In this document: one piece after another, positions 11,778 through 21,120 of the stretch | How the letters are laid out: each line of letters starts with the position of its first letter | Numbering within the stretch: position 1 is the first letter of the stretch | Position numbers and translations under genes: made by a program | NCBI RefSeq assembly: GCF_036320965.1 | Contig: NC_092235.1 | Coordinates: 3,271,191-3,335,190 of the forward strand | Direction of reading: 5' to 3' | Length of the DNA: 64,000 nt | Origin: Panulirus ornatus | Taxonomy: Eukaryota > Arthropoda > Malacostraca > Decapoda > Palinuridae | Notes under the pieces: model-generated | Database searches by the model: none | What the model saw: the letters and a program-made list of their open reading frames with translations, nothing else | What the model was told of the DNA's origin: nothing

Positions 11778-12404
11778 CAACCACAAGGTTTAAAGTCGCT
11801 CATGAAAACGCGAACTTAAAAAATATCCATTTAAATCTACCATTCATCAATAAACATTTAAACACCGTCATTTGAACGTAAACCTTCCAGCTGCGTTATT
11901 TTACCAGAGTCCTTTAAGATACGTCATATAAACACAAAACTTAAATGTACGTTAAGCTTGTGCAAACCATCATGAATCTCAAACTTTTAAATTAGAATTG
12001 TAATGAAATTGCGAACTTTTAACTCTGTCAAATTACAGCTATTGTACAAAATGATTCACTTAATTGACAAATTTTAATGTCAGTAATTTAACGATATCCT
12101 TTGTGGTTCATCTCTGAAACACAAACCTTTAAACTTTGTCTCTAGAACTGAACACAACCATTAAGTTTCATAACTGGAATGGAAATTTGGATAATCTATC
12201 AAAATTCGTCATATAACGCGAACTTTTAAATCCTTCCATTCAGTTGGGCCGTTACTTGCCTGGCTGCCATTCATAATATGTCCTTTTATATTGTATGTTG
12301 ACTACGCTCTCATTCATTCGTCATTTGGATCGTCTCACTGATATTCCATTCATAAACTTCATTCCTGCAGCTTATTTTTGACCGCCATGTTGCTTCCTCA
12401 AGGT

Positions 12405-12561
12405 TTATAATTCTTTGTGTATTTAATAATAGAAGATTCAATGATATTTCTCGTGGTACTGGAATTAGAGTTAATAATGCCATCTCAGTTATTAACTCTA
12501 ACTCAAGTACCACGAGAAATATCATTGAATCTTCTATTACTGAATACACAAAGAATTATAA
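12405..12561. repeat. Near-perfect palindrome made from Penelope sequence
   Basis: Arms of about 72 bp start TTATAATTCTTTGTGTATT and meet at TGCCATCTCAG, with only a few mismatches. The arm is the same segment as part of the GIY-YIG frame at 6470-6560, so a sense piece has joined an antisense piece. Both strands encode the same short peptide. The mirrored copy is at 53635-53791. Confidence 0.9.
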
Positions 12562-12850
12562 TCTTAATATTAGTGATTGTCTATACAAATTGGATAACTT
12601 TAATGTTGATAAAATGAGTAAACAATTCACCTTCTTGTCCACATAATAAGTTTATGATACGCTTGTTGTCTGTCTTGGACAATCACATGTTTACCATATG
12701 GCGTCCTAGCTACGTCTCTTCGTTGTATATCAACTGACTGTTATATTTCTCTCTTGTGTCTCCCCTGATGATGTGAGTTTTACACGAAAGTGCACTTGGG
12801 AATTTATCGTGTTTATTTTCCCCGTGGACTCATAAGAATATACTTGATCA
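12562..12850 (+). mobile_element. Penelope-like element 3' region with hammerhead-like motif
   Basis: Colinear with the minus strand of 6230-6480. CTGATGA at 12765-12771 and CGAAA at 12785-12789 form the hammerhead-like core. Confidence 0.6.
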
Positions 12851-12872
12851 CGTGCAAAATTGCGATCCTTTT

Positions 12873-12946
<74 letters not shown>
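12873..12946. repeat. (TA)n microsatellite
   Basis: A run of about 37 TA units. The right-arm equivalent is at 53102-53174. Confidence 0.95.
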
Positions 12947-12948
<2 letters not shown>

Positions 12949-13090
12949 TTCAGTATGTTTACTTTCGATAATGAGGAACAGAAGAAGGAGCCAAGCAAGT
13001 AAATTTCGTCAAAGACATCTCTCTTTTCTAAACGCTCCCTCGCAAAGATTTTCATTAATTCAAATTGAAGAAACAGACGTATTTTCTATT

Positions 13091-13162
13091 GTCTGGTTAG
13101 CTCAGTGGTAGAGCGTGAGTCTGACACACTCAAGGTCGTGGGTTCGGGACCCACACCAGACA
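13091..13162 (+). tRNA. tRNA-like gene, anticodon GAC (Val by code), copy 1
   Basis: A 72-nt cloverleaf: acceptor GTCTGGT/ACCAGAC with A73, D stem GCTC/GAGC, anticodon stem TGAGT/ACTCA around loop CTGACAC (anticodon GAC), and T stem GTGGG/CCCAC. The A box TAGCTCAGTGG is intact. The B box here is GGTTCGGGACC, one base off consensus; the right-arm copy has GGTTCGAGACC. T-runs follow within 10 nt and would stop Pol III. The body resembles tRNA-Ile more than tRNA-Val, and G34 in a Val box is atypical for eukaryotic cytosolic tRNAs, so it may be a tRNA-derived element. Confidence 0.75.
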
Positions 13163-13462
13163 TAATTTTTGTCTTTTTCTTTTTTCATTTTGTCCGCATC
13201 ACATGTGTGCAACATTCAGTATGTTCGTCCAACGTTATAGTGAAGATCTTCACAATAAATTGGGGTTTTCGACCTTATCTGAAAGGGTCAGGTCCACCAA
13301 GACGTCCTTGAAATCTTCCAGAAGCTTCTGGCGATCCTCCTCCAACTGCTGGGCACATCAGAGTTAACATGGGCCGGACATCGGTTGTGGAACGACTTAA
13401 TCTGCTTCCGGTAGTTAGCAGGGATGATAATGAGGGCTCTGACCTCATACCAGGTCAGCTTG

Positions 13463-13548
13463 GTTCCAGTCTATTGCTTAGTTCCAGTCTATTACTTAGT
13501 TCCAGTCTATTGCTTAGTTCCAGTCTATTGCTTAGTTCCAATCTATTG
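13463..13548. repeat. 18-bp tandem repeat, about 5 copies
   Basis: Unit TTCCAGTCTATTGCTTAG. The right arm has about three copies near 52540-52590. Confidence 0.85.
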
Positions 13549-13728
13549 CAACGACAATAAAAAAGTAAAACTCATTTCTTCGTGGAAAATTGAGAGGAAA
13601 ACACGACAGCAACATAGAGATTTACCCTGTGGTTATTTTGCCGGCTAGCCGGCAACGGTCGGTCAAACACTATTTTGCCGCGGTAATCTCAGTGCTTCAT
13701 ATAATACTATGTCACAAAAAATGTTCTT

Positions 13729-13800
13729 GGGGGCGTAGCTCAGTGGTAGAGCACTCGCTTGGCATGCGAGAGAACCCGGGTTCAAACCCCGGCGCTTCCA
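13729..13800 (+). tRNA. tRNA-Ala-like gene, anticodon GGC, copy 1
   Basis: A 72-nt cloverleaf: acceptor GGGGGCG/CGCTTCC with A73, D stem GCTC/GAGC, anticodon stem CTCGC/GCGAG with loop TTGGCAT (anticodon GGC), and T stem CCGGG/CCCGG. The acceptor contains G3:U70, the alanine identity pair. A box TAGCTCAGTGG and B box GGTTCAAACCC are present, and TTTTT at 13801-13805 is an ideal Pol III terminator. GGC is not the usual eukaryotic alanine anticodon (AGC, CGC, TGC), so function is uncertain. Confidence 0.8.
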
Positions 13801-13833
13801 TTTTTGTTATTTGGGAATGTCATTGTTTTCAGT

Positions 13834-13835
<2 letters not shown>

Positions 13836-13921
<86 letters not shown>
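13836..13921. repeat. (TA)n microsatellite
   Basis: About 43 TA units ending exactly where the 5S-derived sequence begins. Confidence 0.95.
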
Positions 13922-13924
<3 letters not shown>

Positions 13925-14004
13925 TCCGATCAGGGAAGTTAAGCAACGTTGGGTCTGGTTAGTACTTGGATGGGTGACCGTCTGGGAACACCAGATGCTG
14001 TTAT
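13922..14004 (+). rRNA. 5S rRNA-derived 3' segment (SINE head), left arm
   Basis: From TCGTCCGATCA through AAGTTAAGCAACGTTGGG, GGTTAGTACTTGGATGGGT and GACCGTCTGGGAACACCAG this follows the metazoan 5S rRNA from about position 35 to the end, with a few substitutions. The internal Pol III elements (box A, intermediate element, box C) fall inside it. The 5' third is missing and a (TA)n array sits at the break. It is not a complete 5S gene; it leads into a SINE body. Confidence 0.85.
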
Positions 14005-14135
14005 CCCTAGGGAAGAAAGTATACTTGCCTCGTATTCCCTGCGTGTCGTACAAGGTGACTAAAAGGGGAGGGAGCAGAAGGCCGGAAATCCTTTACTCTC
14101 ATTTTCAATTTTCCAAAAGACGGAACAGAGAAGAT
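14000..14135 (+). mobile_element. SINE body joined to the 5S-derived head
   Basis: It continues with GTATTCCCTGCGTGTCGTAC, GACTAAAAGGGGAGGGAG and TTTTCCAAAAGACGGAACAG. The same order appears on the minus strand of 47380-47625 and, in part, in the 5' region of the RTE element at 43200-43310. Together with the 5S head it resembles 5S-derived SINEs (the SINE3 type). Confidence 0.65.
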
Positions 14136-14139
14136 GTAA

Positions 14140-15175
14140 AGATATTGTAAAGATGTAACTAATATAAGATATAAGAATGAATGGAAGATACGGATGTAGC
14201 TGAAACAAGGAGTAATGAAGATTAAGGTGTAATGAAAATTATTCTGTAGTGAAGATAAATGTATATGTTAAAATTTTGTATCGAACATCAAGAAGTAATG
14301 ATAATGATGAAAGTGTAGTGACGATGAGGGTTTAGTTAGGGAGTGGTGACAATTGCCTTTACAATGATACTAAGGAGGCAACACAATGAGGAACACAAAC
14401 TTTCCAAAGCTACGTTCAAGTCAGACTTTGAACTAAGTTCGGTAAACAGAAGGATGATGTTAAGATGAGAGTGTAGTGAAGAAGAGTATAGTGATGATAA
14501 GGATATTGTCAAGATAGGTTGTAGTGAAGATACGAATGTAGTGAAGATACGAATTTAGTAGAGATGAGGGTTATTAAAGAGTAAAGTTTATTCAAAATGA
14601 TTATGTAGTGAAGATAAGAACTACTTTTAGTGAACATCAGGGAGTACAATGATGATGGTATGGTAGAAATAACGGTGTAGTGAAGAAGAGGGTATAGCGA
14701 AGATATATTTAGTGAAAATAAGCTAGTAGTGAAGATACACGTTAGTGAATATGAGGTTGTAATGAACTTAACCTTATTGACCTGATCCCCCAAATCCTCC
14801 AAACTACGTTCAAGGACGGATCCAAAGCCAACCGAAAAGGCTATTTCTCTGTGTATTGTTAGTGGTGGTGGTGGTGTGTAGGTGTGTGTAATCATCTATT
14901 TGCACTGTATTAGGAGGGAGTTTTACACTCGTGGGGCCCCGTGTAAGTACGTTGTTTGTGTGAGCGGGTAAAATCTAAAGCCTTCCTTGAAACAAGCTTA
15001 GTCAAGATAAGGTCATATGAAGATGAGGTTGTAGTGAAGATTATGATAAGCCTTGCATAGTGAAGATAAAGGGATTAAGGAGAGGAGATGTAGTAAAGAA
15101 GATTATAGTGAACACAAAAGGATTGAAGCTAAGTGCAGAGTCGCCCTACGGCATTGAACTTACATTTTAGGTCAA
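14140..15175. other. Purine-rich inverted-repeat arm sequence, no gene seen
   Basis: A monotonous run of loosely repeated TAGTGAAGAT-like phrases, probably a decayed short tandem repeat. Mirrored at about 50930-51960. The frame at 14509-14895 (minus) is low-complexity. Confidence 0.6.
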
Positions 15176-15215
15176 AGGCATCACCAGTACACCCCGGCCA
15201 GCATTAAAGTTTATC

Positions 15216-15319
<104 letters not shown>

Positions 15320-15490
15320 TATCATACAAGCTTCCAACAGCAAGGATCGAACCTGGGACCCCTGTGCAACAGGCAGGAAAAGACCGGTGTAGACCCCGTT
15401 GCTCACCAACGTAAGACGAAGGGTATTCGAGTACATAGTATTCGAATAGTTATTTCCCTATCCGGGGCCATCATAGCCTAGCGGTAGTAA

Positions 15491-15740
15491 GGCTATGATA
15501 AGAGAAGCTGGACACAAGGAAGGGGTTGAGAAAACGTACGGCTGTGAAGGAGAGAGAGGTTTGCTGTGAGAAAGGCTGGACACGAGAGAAACGCTTGGGA
15601 TGAGAGTTAGGATGGATACGAATGAGAGACACCGGATGAGAGAGACTGTGAAGGAGAGATAGCCTTCGGATGAGAGAGACTGGACACGAGAGGAAGGTTT
15701 AGGGCGACAGCAAGAGTTGATACGAGAGATAAGCTAAGAT
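15491..15740 (-). repeat. Inverted copy of the satellite segment at 4679-4928
   Basis: The reverse complement reproduces 4679-4928 almost base for base, including TCTCTCGTATCAACTCTTAC and CTCGTGTCCAGTCTCTC. It is a second, smaller inverted duplication, unrelated to the large arms. Confidence 0.85.
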
Positions 15741-15749
15741 GTGTATGAG

Positions 15750-16294
15750 GAGTTTTCCTCCTCTTGCATATCACACATGGATAACGGCCATTGTCAAGTT
15801 TTGTGTAAACTGATTTGAATGTGACGCGTCAGACGACACTTGACAGAGCCATCTAGCGGGGGTCCGAAAAAACATTTGCGCGTTCGTTTGTTCGTTAATC
15901 AAATCACACCTCGAGGCAGCCACTTTCCTGTCTTTCGTTTATAGTCTTTGATATTTAGCAAAACAAAATTGGTCATATTCTCCAGGTATGTTCTCCAGGT
16001 ATTTAATTTACAAACACAATTAAAGAATGGAGAAAGTCGAAAAGTAAGTAATACATAGTTTCTCAGCTACGCGGCTAAACTATATAATTTTTGACAATAA
16101 CATGAATCTAACTTAGTTTTGTAAGCTAATTTCAAAATATGTCTTTTCAGGAGAAATTATCAGAAAGTATTTAAGATTACGAAAAATGAAATAATGCTTT
16201 AAATAGAGACTAACCTTTACTTTGTGCAAGTTAGGCCGGCCTGCTGTGACGTAGCCTCGTCGCTTACCAAAATTTCTGGATCTTTTTGCTTGGT

Positions 16295-16379
<85 letters not shown>

Positions 16380-16600
16380 ATAACAAGAACCTAACCTTCA
16401 AACCATTTTTTATACGCTAATTTTAAGATATGCCTTTTGGGGGAAATTATAATAAAGTACTAGAAATTATAAAAGAAAATACATAAGGCTCTTAAATTGA
16501 TGGTAATCTTGCTTTTATTTTAGTAAATCATTTTCCCCATTCCCTCCCACAAGTCTTATTTGTGTTTATGCTTTTGCGTGTTAACTCTTCTTTTTGTGTT
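15750..16600. other. AT-rich sequence with a (TA)n array, no gene seen
   Basis: Contains (TA)n at 16299-16377. Two stretches flanking the array resemble each other (ATTTCAAAATATGTCTTTTC and ATTTTAAGATATGCCTTTTG with GGAGAAATTAT / GGGGAAATTAT after them), an old duplication. Confidence 0.55.
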
Positions 16601-16605
16601 TACAG

Positions 16606-17150
16606 TGAGGCAAGTGAGTGTTTACCATGTTTACAGTGAGGCAAGTGAGTGTTTACCATATCTACAGTGAGGCAAGTGAGTGTTTACCATGTTTACAGTG
16701 AGGCAAGTGAGTGTTGACCATGTTTACAGGGAGGCAAGTGAGTCCTGACCATGTTTACAGCGAGGCAAATGAGCGTCTAACATGTTTACAGTGAGGCATG
16801 TGAGTGTTGTCCGAGTTTACAGTGAGGCAAATGAGCGTTTAACATGTTTACAGTGAGGCAAGTGAGTGCTGACCATTTTTACAGTGAGGCAAAAGAGCGT
16901 TTAACATGTTTACAGTGAGGCAAAAGAGCGTTTAACATGTTTACAGTGAGGCAAGTGAGTGCTGGCCATGTTTACAGTGAGGCAAATGAGCGTTTAACAT
17001 GTTTACAATGAGGCAAATGAGCGTCTAACATGTTTACAGTGAGGCAAGTGAGTGCTGACCATGTTTACAGTGAGGCAAGTGAGTGCTGACCATGTTTACA
17101 GTGAGGCAAGTGAGTGCTGACCATGTTTACAGTGAGGCATGTTCAAATAA
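16606..17150. repeat. ~30-bp tandem repeat, about 17 copies
   Basis: Unit about CATGTTTACAGTGAGGCAAG plus TGAGTGCTGAC, with GCGTTTAA variants, so two subtypes are interspersed. Confidence 0.9.
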
Positions 17151-17860
17151 CATATCAGCTTTTACATTTTCAAACAACAGATCAGCTCTTACGTGTTCAA
17201 ACAACAGATCAGCTCTTACGTGTTCAAACAACAGATCAGCTCTTACATGTTCAAACAACAGATCAGATCTTACGTGTTCAAACAACAGGTCAGATCTTAC
17301 GTGTTCTAACAACATATCTGATCTTACGTGTTCAAACAACAGATCAGATCTTACGTGTTCAAACAACAGATCAGCTCTCACGTGTTCAAACAACAGATCA
17401 GATCTTACGTGTTCAAACAACAGATCAGATCTTACGTGTTCAAACAACAGGTCAGATCTTACGTGTTCAAACAACAGATCAGATCTTACGTGTTCAAACA
17501 ACAGATCAGATCTTACGTGTTCAAACAACAGATCAGATCTTACGTGTTTAAACAAAAGATCAGATCTTACGTGTTCAAACAACAGATCAGATCTTACGTG
17601 TTCAAACAACAGATCAGCTCTTACGTGTTCAAACAAAAGATCAGATCTTACGTGTTCAAACAACAGATCAGATCTTACGTGTTCAAACAACAGATCAGCC
17701 CTTACGTGTTCAAACAACAGATCAGCTCTTACGTGTTCAAACAACAGATCAGATCTTACGTATTCAAACAACAGATCAGATCTTACGTGTTCAAACAACA
17801 GACCAGCTCTTACGTGTTCAAACAACAGATCAGATCTTACGTGTTCAAACATCATGATTA
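17140..17860. repeat. 27-bp satellite, about 27 copies
   Basis: Unit contains TCAAACAACAGATCAG followed by ATCTTACGTGT. At 27 bp it stays open in several frames on both strands (nine-residue CSNNRSDLT repeat on plus), which explains the long open frames. A single unit reappears at 27511-27560, immediately outside the LTR of the Gypsy element. Confidence 0.95.
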
Positions 17861-17958
17861 ACAGAGGCTCGTAAGAACAGATGGCCCGTGGGAACATTTT
17901 CTGTGATGCAACTAAGTATATGTAACTCACAGTAAAATGATGATAAATAGAAATACGG

Positions 17959-17959
<1 letters not shown>

Positions 17960-18011
<52 letters not shown>
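17960..18011. repeat. (GT)n microsatellite
   Basis: About 26 GT units in AT-rich sequence left of the env-like region. Confidence 0.95.
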
Positions 18012-18012
<1 letters not shown>

Positions 18013-18477
18013 AGTCTTACATGTTGCTCGGCCACCAACATATTCAAGCGCCTGTTAGCCATAATAAGTTATGGCTATACATGAAGTAGTATTAAATACA
18101 ACAATGAAAAAATAAGTCAATAATAGATAATTACAATAGATAATTACATCATGTAAGTATGGTTGAGAACACAGGTAACACACTAAACAATTATTAGAGT
18201 ACTCATAAATTCACATATGTAAGGAAAGTAATATAGATATTATGAATGACATACAGTAGAATATCAGTATACAAATAAAATGATAAAGATCCAAACAACT
18301 TATTGAATACATATTATTGTGAAGTCAAATTTCTCCATAAATAAGGAAATGCTGCTGTTGTAACTACTTCCTAAATATCCAACGAGGATGTAGGAAATTT
18401 ATATTGTTGTAGAGGACAATATAAGATAAATACTATGAATAACATGATGATGATGATGAATACAATAGACAATGAAA
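18012..18477. other. Sequence downstream of the env-like region; no second LTR found
   Basis: The 3' LTR of the minus-strand element should lie here. I searched by eye for the start (TGTAAGG) and end (TTCAACA) of the LTR at 27269-27510 and found no match. The stretch is AT-rich, with a short ATG/ATC run near 18446. Confidence 0.4.
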
Positions 18478-19267
18478 TCATGGAAATTCCAGAAATATGA
18501 AGGTAGACTTAAAAGGAAGAAAAGGCAAAACATTTATTGGAGAATCTAAATCGTCCTCAACCTTAGATGGAAGATGTGGCACCTTTACTTCATCATTGAG
18601 TGAGAGGTTAATGTTATGAGGGATTCGTTCTATACTCGGGATTGTTCTATTCATTTGTCCCAAGTAATGATCATCAGTTCCAAACAATGTCAAATTGGAA
18701 CTGATAAGAGTACATTGTCTTCCTAACTGAATGTATCCCAGAAACAAGTAAGATTTGGAAAGGTTATGTGGGCAATGAATAAGAACATTTTGTGGGTCTG
18801 GTATAAACAGTACATGATAATGGTCCATATTCTTAATCCAAGGTTCATTGACAACAATTTCCTTGAAAGAACAACAATTAAGAACACTTTGTTCAGATAC
18901 AAGAAGTAGGTTGAACACGCATGAATCTGTTTGTAAAGTAGGAACAACCATAGTATTGTGGGGCAAATCAAGTTGTCAAGCAATGGTTTATGGCACAAAG
19001 CTAGATCATGCAAGGAGGGATGTGCAGTCAACGAGGAGTTAACATTATATAAGAGAAAGTTCATGTTGTCATTAGTATGAATGAGAAATTTTTGCAACTC
19101 TTTTGTATGATTAAAAGGGAATGGTATTACGTTTACAAGTAATGGAGTCAGTGAATGGTACATGGATAATGACCGCTTCGAGAATCACATCAAACGTTAG
19201 TAAGAAGTAATACCTGGCCACCTGCTGTACTGGGCCAGCTGGGTGGCTGGGCTGCAGTCCAACTGTG

Positions 19268-19305
<38 letters not shown>

Positions 19306-20123
19306 GCTTGCTGAATAATACGTCTGAGTTCCACATAAGGGGAAAATGATGGCCTGACAACTTGGTTTACCACAGTATTAACATCTTCCAATAAACCAGT
19401 GAAATAATGTGCATAATATGTGATTTAGGTATATAAACTATCAACATATGTGGAAATAGTCACCATAGCATATATGGGATTAAGAGACTTTGACAGTAGT
19501 GCTACATGTTGTGTCAAGTTATTAACAGTTAACATTATGTCATTCAAATACCTAGAATGTTGTTTTAAGATCTTAGCTTCAGCCTTAGATATACCTGTTG
19601 TTAAGAAGTTGTTAAAATTGTTAGGATTTAATCTGATTCCTAACTGAATTAAGTTCTTTCTGAGTAGCAGTACCAAATAAATATGATTAGAGGGAACCTA
19701 CACAATTAAGCAGACCTCTTTTGCTTCTCCTCTGCTTTTTGTGTTGATCCTGGCATTAGTATTTACTGGAGATTCAATGTCTTGTATTATGTCATACAGA
19801 ATCACACAGGTACTATTCAGTTTCCAGGTCCACTGTTGTAACAAAGTTGGAGGAGGAGCAACACTAGAGTTTCTGATCGTTACACTGGTGTAAAACTTGA
19901 GTAAGTTAGACCGTAAGCGAGGTACGGCCTCCAGTAGTTTTACTAAATTATCGTAAGTGTAGGGTAGACCCTCCAGGCCCAACTTAACTGAGACTGTGTC
20001 CCTCACGAGGTGGACCCCGCGGGGAGTCGTGAGAAGGGCGCCTGGTACTGCCATGGTGTCATATACAGGAAGACACCATAAGGACTTGAGAAGGAAGAAC
20101 CTGGAAAATGATAAACTTAGCAA
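18478..20123 (-). pseudogene. Env-like glycoprotein remnant of the LTR element
   Basis: Several overlapping frames together span an envelope-like protein. The first frame (20123-19698) opens with a hydrophobic leader. About 19720-19700 a basic furin-type site is followed by a Gly/Leu-rich fusion-peptide-like stretch, in a different frame from its upstream part. A cysteine-rich region with NxS/T sites lies at 18970-18700. The layout resembles the baculovirus-F-like env of errantiviruses. Stops and frameshifts separate the parts and a (TCA)n run interrupts it at 19267-19304. Assignment rests on order and motif spacing. Confidence 0.6.
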
Positions 20124-20127
20124 CTTC

Positions 20128-21084
20128 TTAAAGGCGAGGTCTTAATGAATACTGATGTGTGTGTGGTGGTGTTGTGAGGGTGGTCGGTTGTGGTGTGGGG
20201 ACAGTCTGAACAGTGGTAGAAGTTGGTTGAGTGACATTGTTTGGGATTTGAGGAGTGTTGTCTGTTGAGGTACCGGGATGATCATGTTCAGAATACTGTA
20301 AAACTTTCAAGTGGTCCTCATGTTCTTCACGAATGTCACCTGTATTTAGATGTCGAACCCTGAACTTATGTCCCTTTAAATGAGCTAAGACTCTATAGGG
20401 ACCAGAACATTTTGGGTCAAGTTTAGGAACCTCACTTGTAGAGTTAAATTCTTGCACCATTACCAAGAGTCCGGGAGCCACGTACCTTTGATGGTTTCGT
20501 GGATTTATCAGCCTGGTTCGTGAAGGTTGTAGTGGCTTCACCTAGATTTTCCTTGATCCTTTGATGAATCAATTGAGTCGTGCGATATTTTTCCGCAACA
20601 ACTGATCTCTGGACCGCTGGACATGAAGGAGGGGACGCTATTATGTCATACGGCAACACTTTATCAAAACCGAGGCCATTCGAGGCTGGGTGATATGCCA
20701 TTATATTACATTTACTTATTTGTACAATTTACAAAGTTCTTCTAATAATAACTTATAAAATTCCCTCTCCATTATCTGCGACTAAAATCTTCGGCGCATT
20801 ATATCTAAGATATGTTTCTTCAACGTCTTAGCGACCGTGGCTGCGTCTTTATTTTGAACTGAAACTAATTCACAATATCTCGTGAAGGCATCAGTAATTA
20901 CGTATGTGTAGCCTGCCATGAACCTAGGAAAACCTCCTAATATGCCTATATGAATTCTTTCCCATGGGTATGCAGATAAAGGGTATTTCAACACAGTCTG
21001 CGGGGTAGTGGGACTTCCCTTGTGAATGTTACAGGTTTGGCACCTCAAAATATGATCTGTAATGTTTTTCTGCATCTTGGCCAA
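20128..21084 (-). pseudogene. Integrase, catalytic core and C-terminal part
   Basis: The frame at 21084-20782 shows the second half of the zinc finger (RCQTC), then YVITDAFTRY, which has the first catalytic Asp context. A second frame shows YHPASNGL, typical of the region around the catalytic Glu, and the last (20541-20128) has the C-terminal GPYRVL motif of Gypsy integrases followed by a Thr/Pro-rich tail. Frames are joined only across frameshifts, so no enzyme could be made. Confidence 0.8.
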
Positions 21085-21120
21085 AAATACCTCAAACGAT
21101 TTTGCTTATAGCATGTATCT

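Noticed and set aside
13922..14004. Functional 5S rRNA gene
   Set aside because: The 5' third is missing and it runs into a SINE body rather than a T-run terminator.
16606..17860. CRISPR array
   Set aside because: Units are contiguous without unique spacers, and the DNA is eukaryotic.
17083..18062. Frames of 263 and 311 codons as repeat proteins
   Set aside because: They derive from a 27-bp satellite, a multiple of three, open on both strands, with no start region or non-repeat domain.
18012..18477. 3' LTR of the Gypsy-type element
   Set aside because: No match to the 242-bp LTR found on the right; left unassigned rather than forced.
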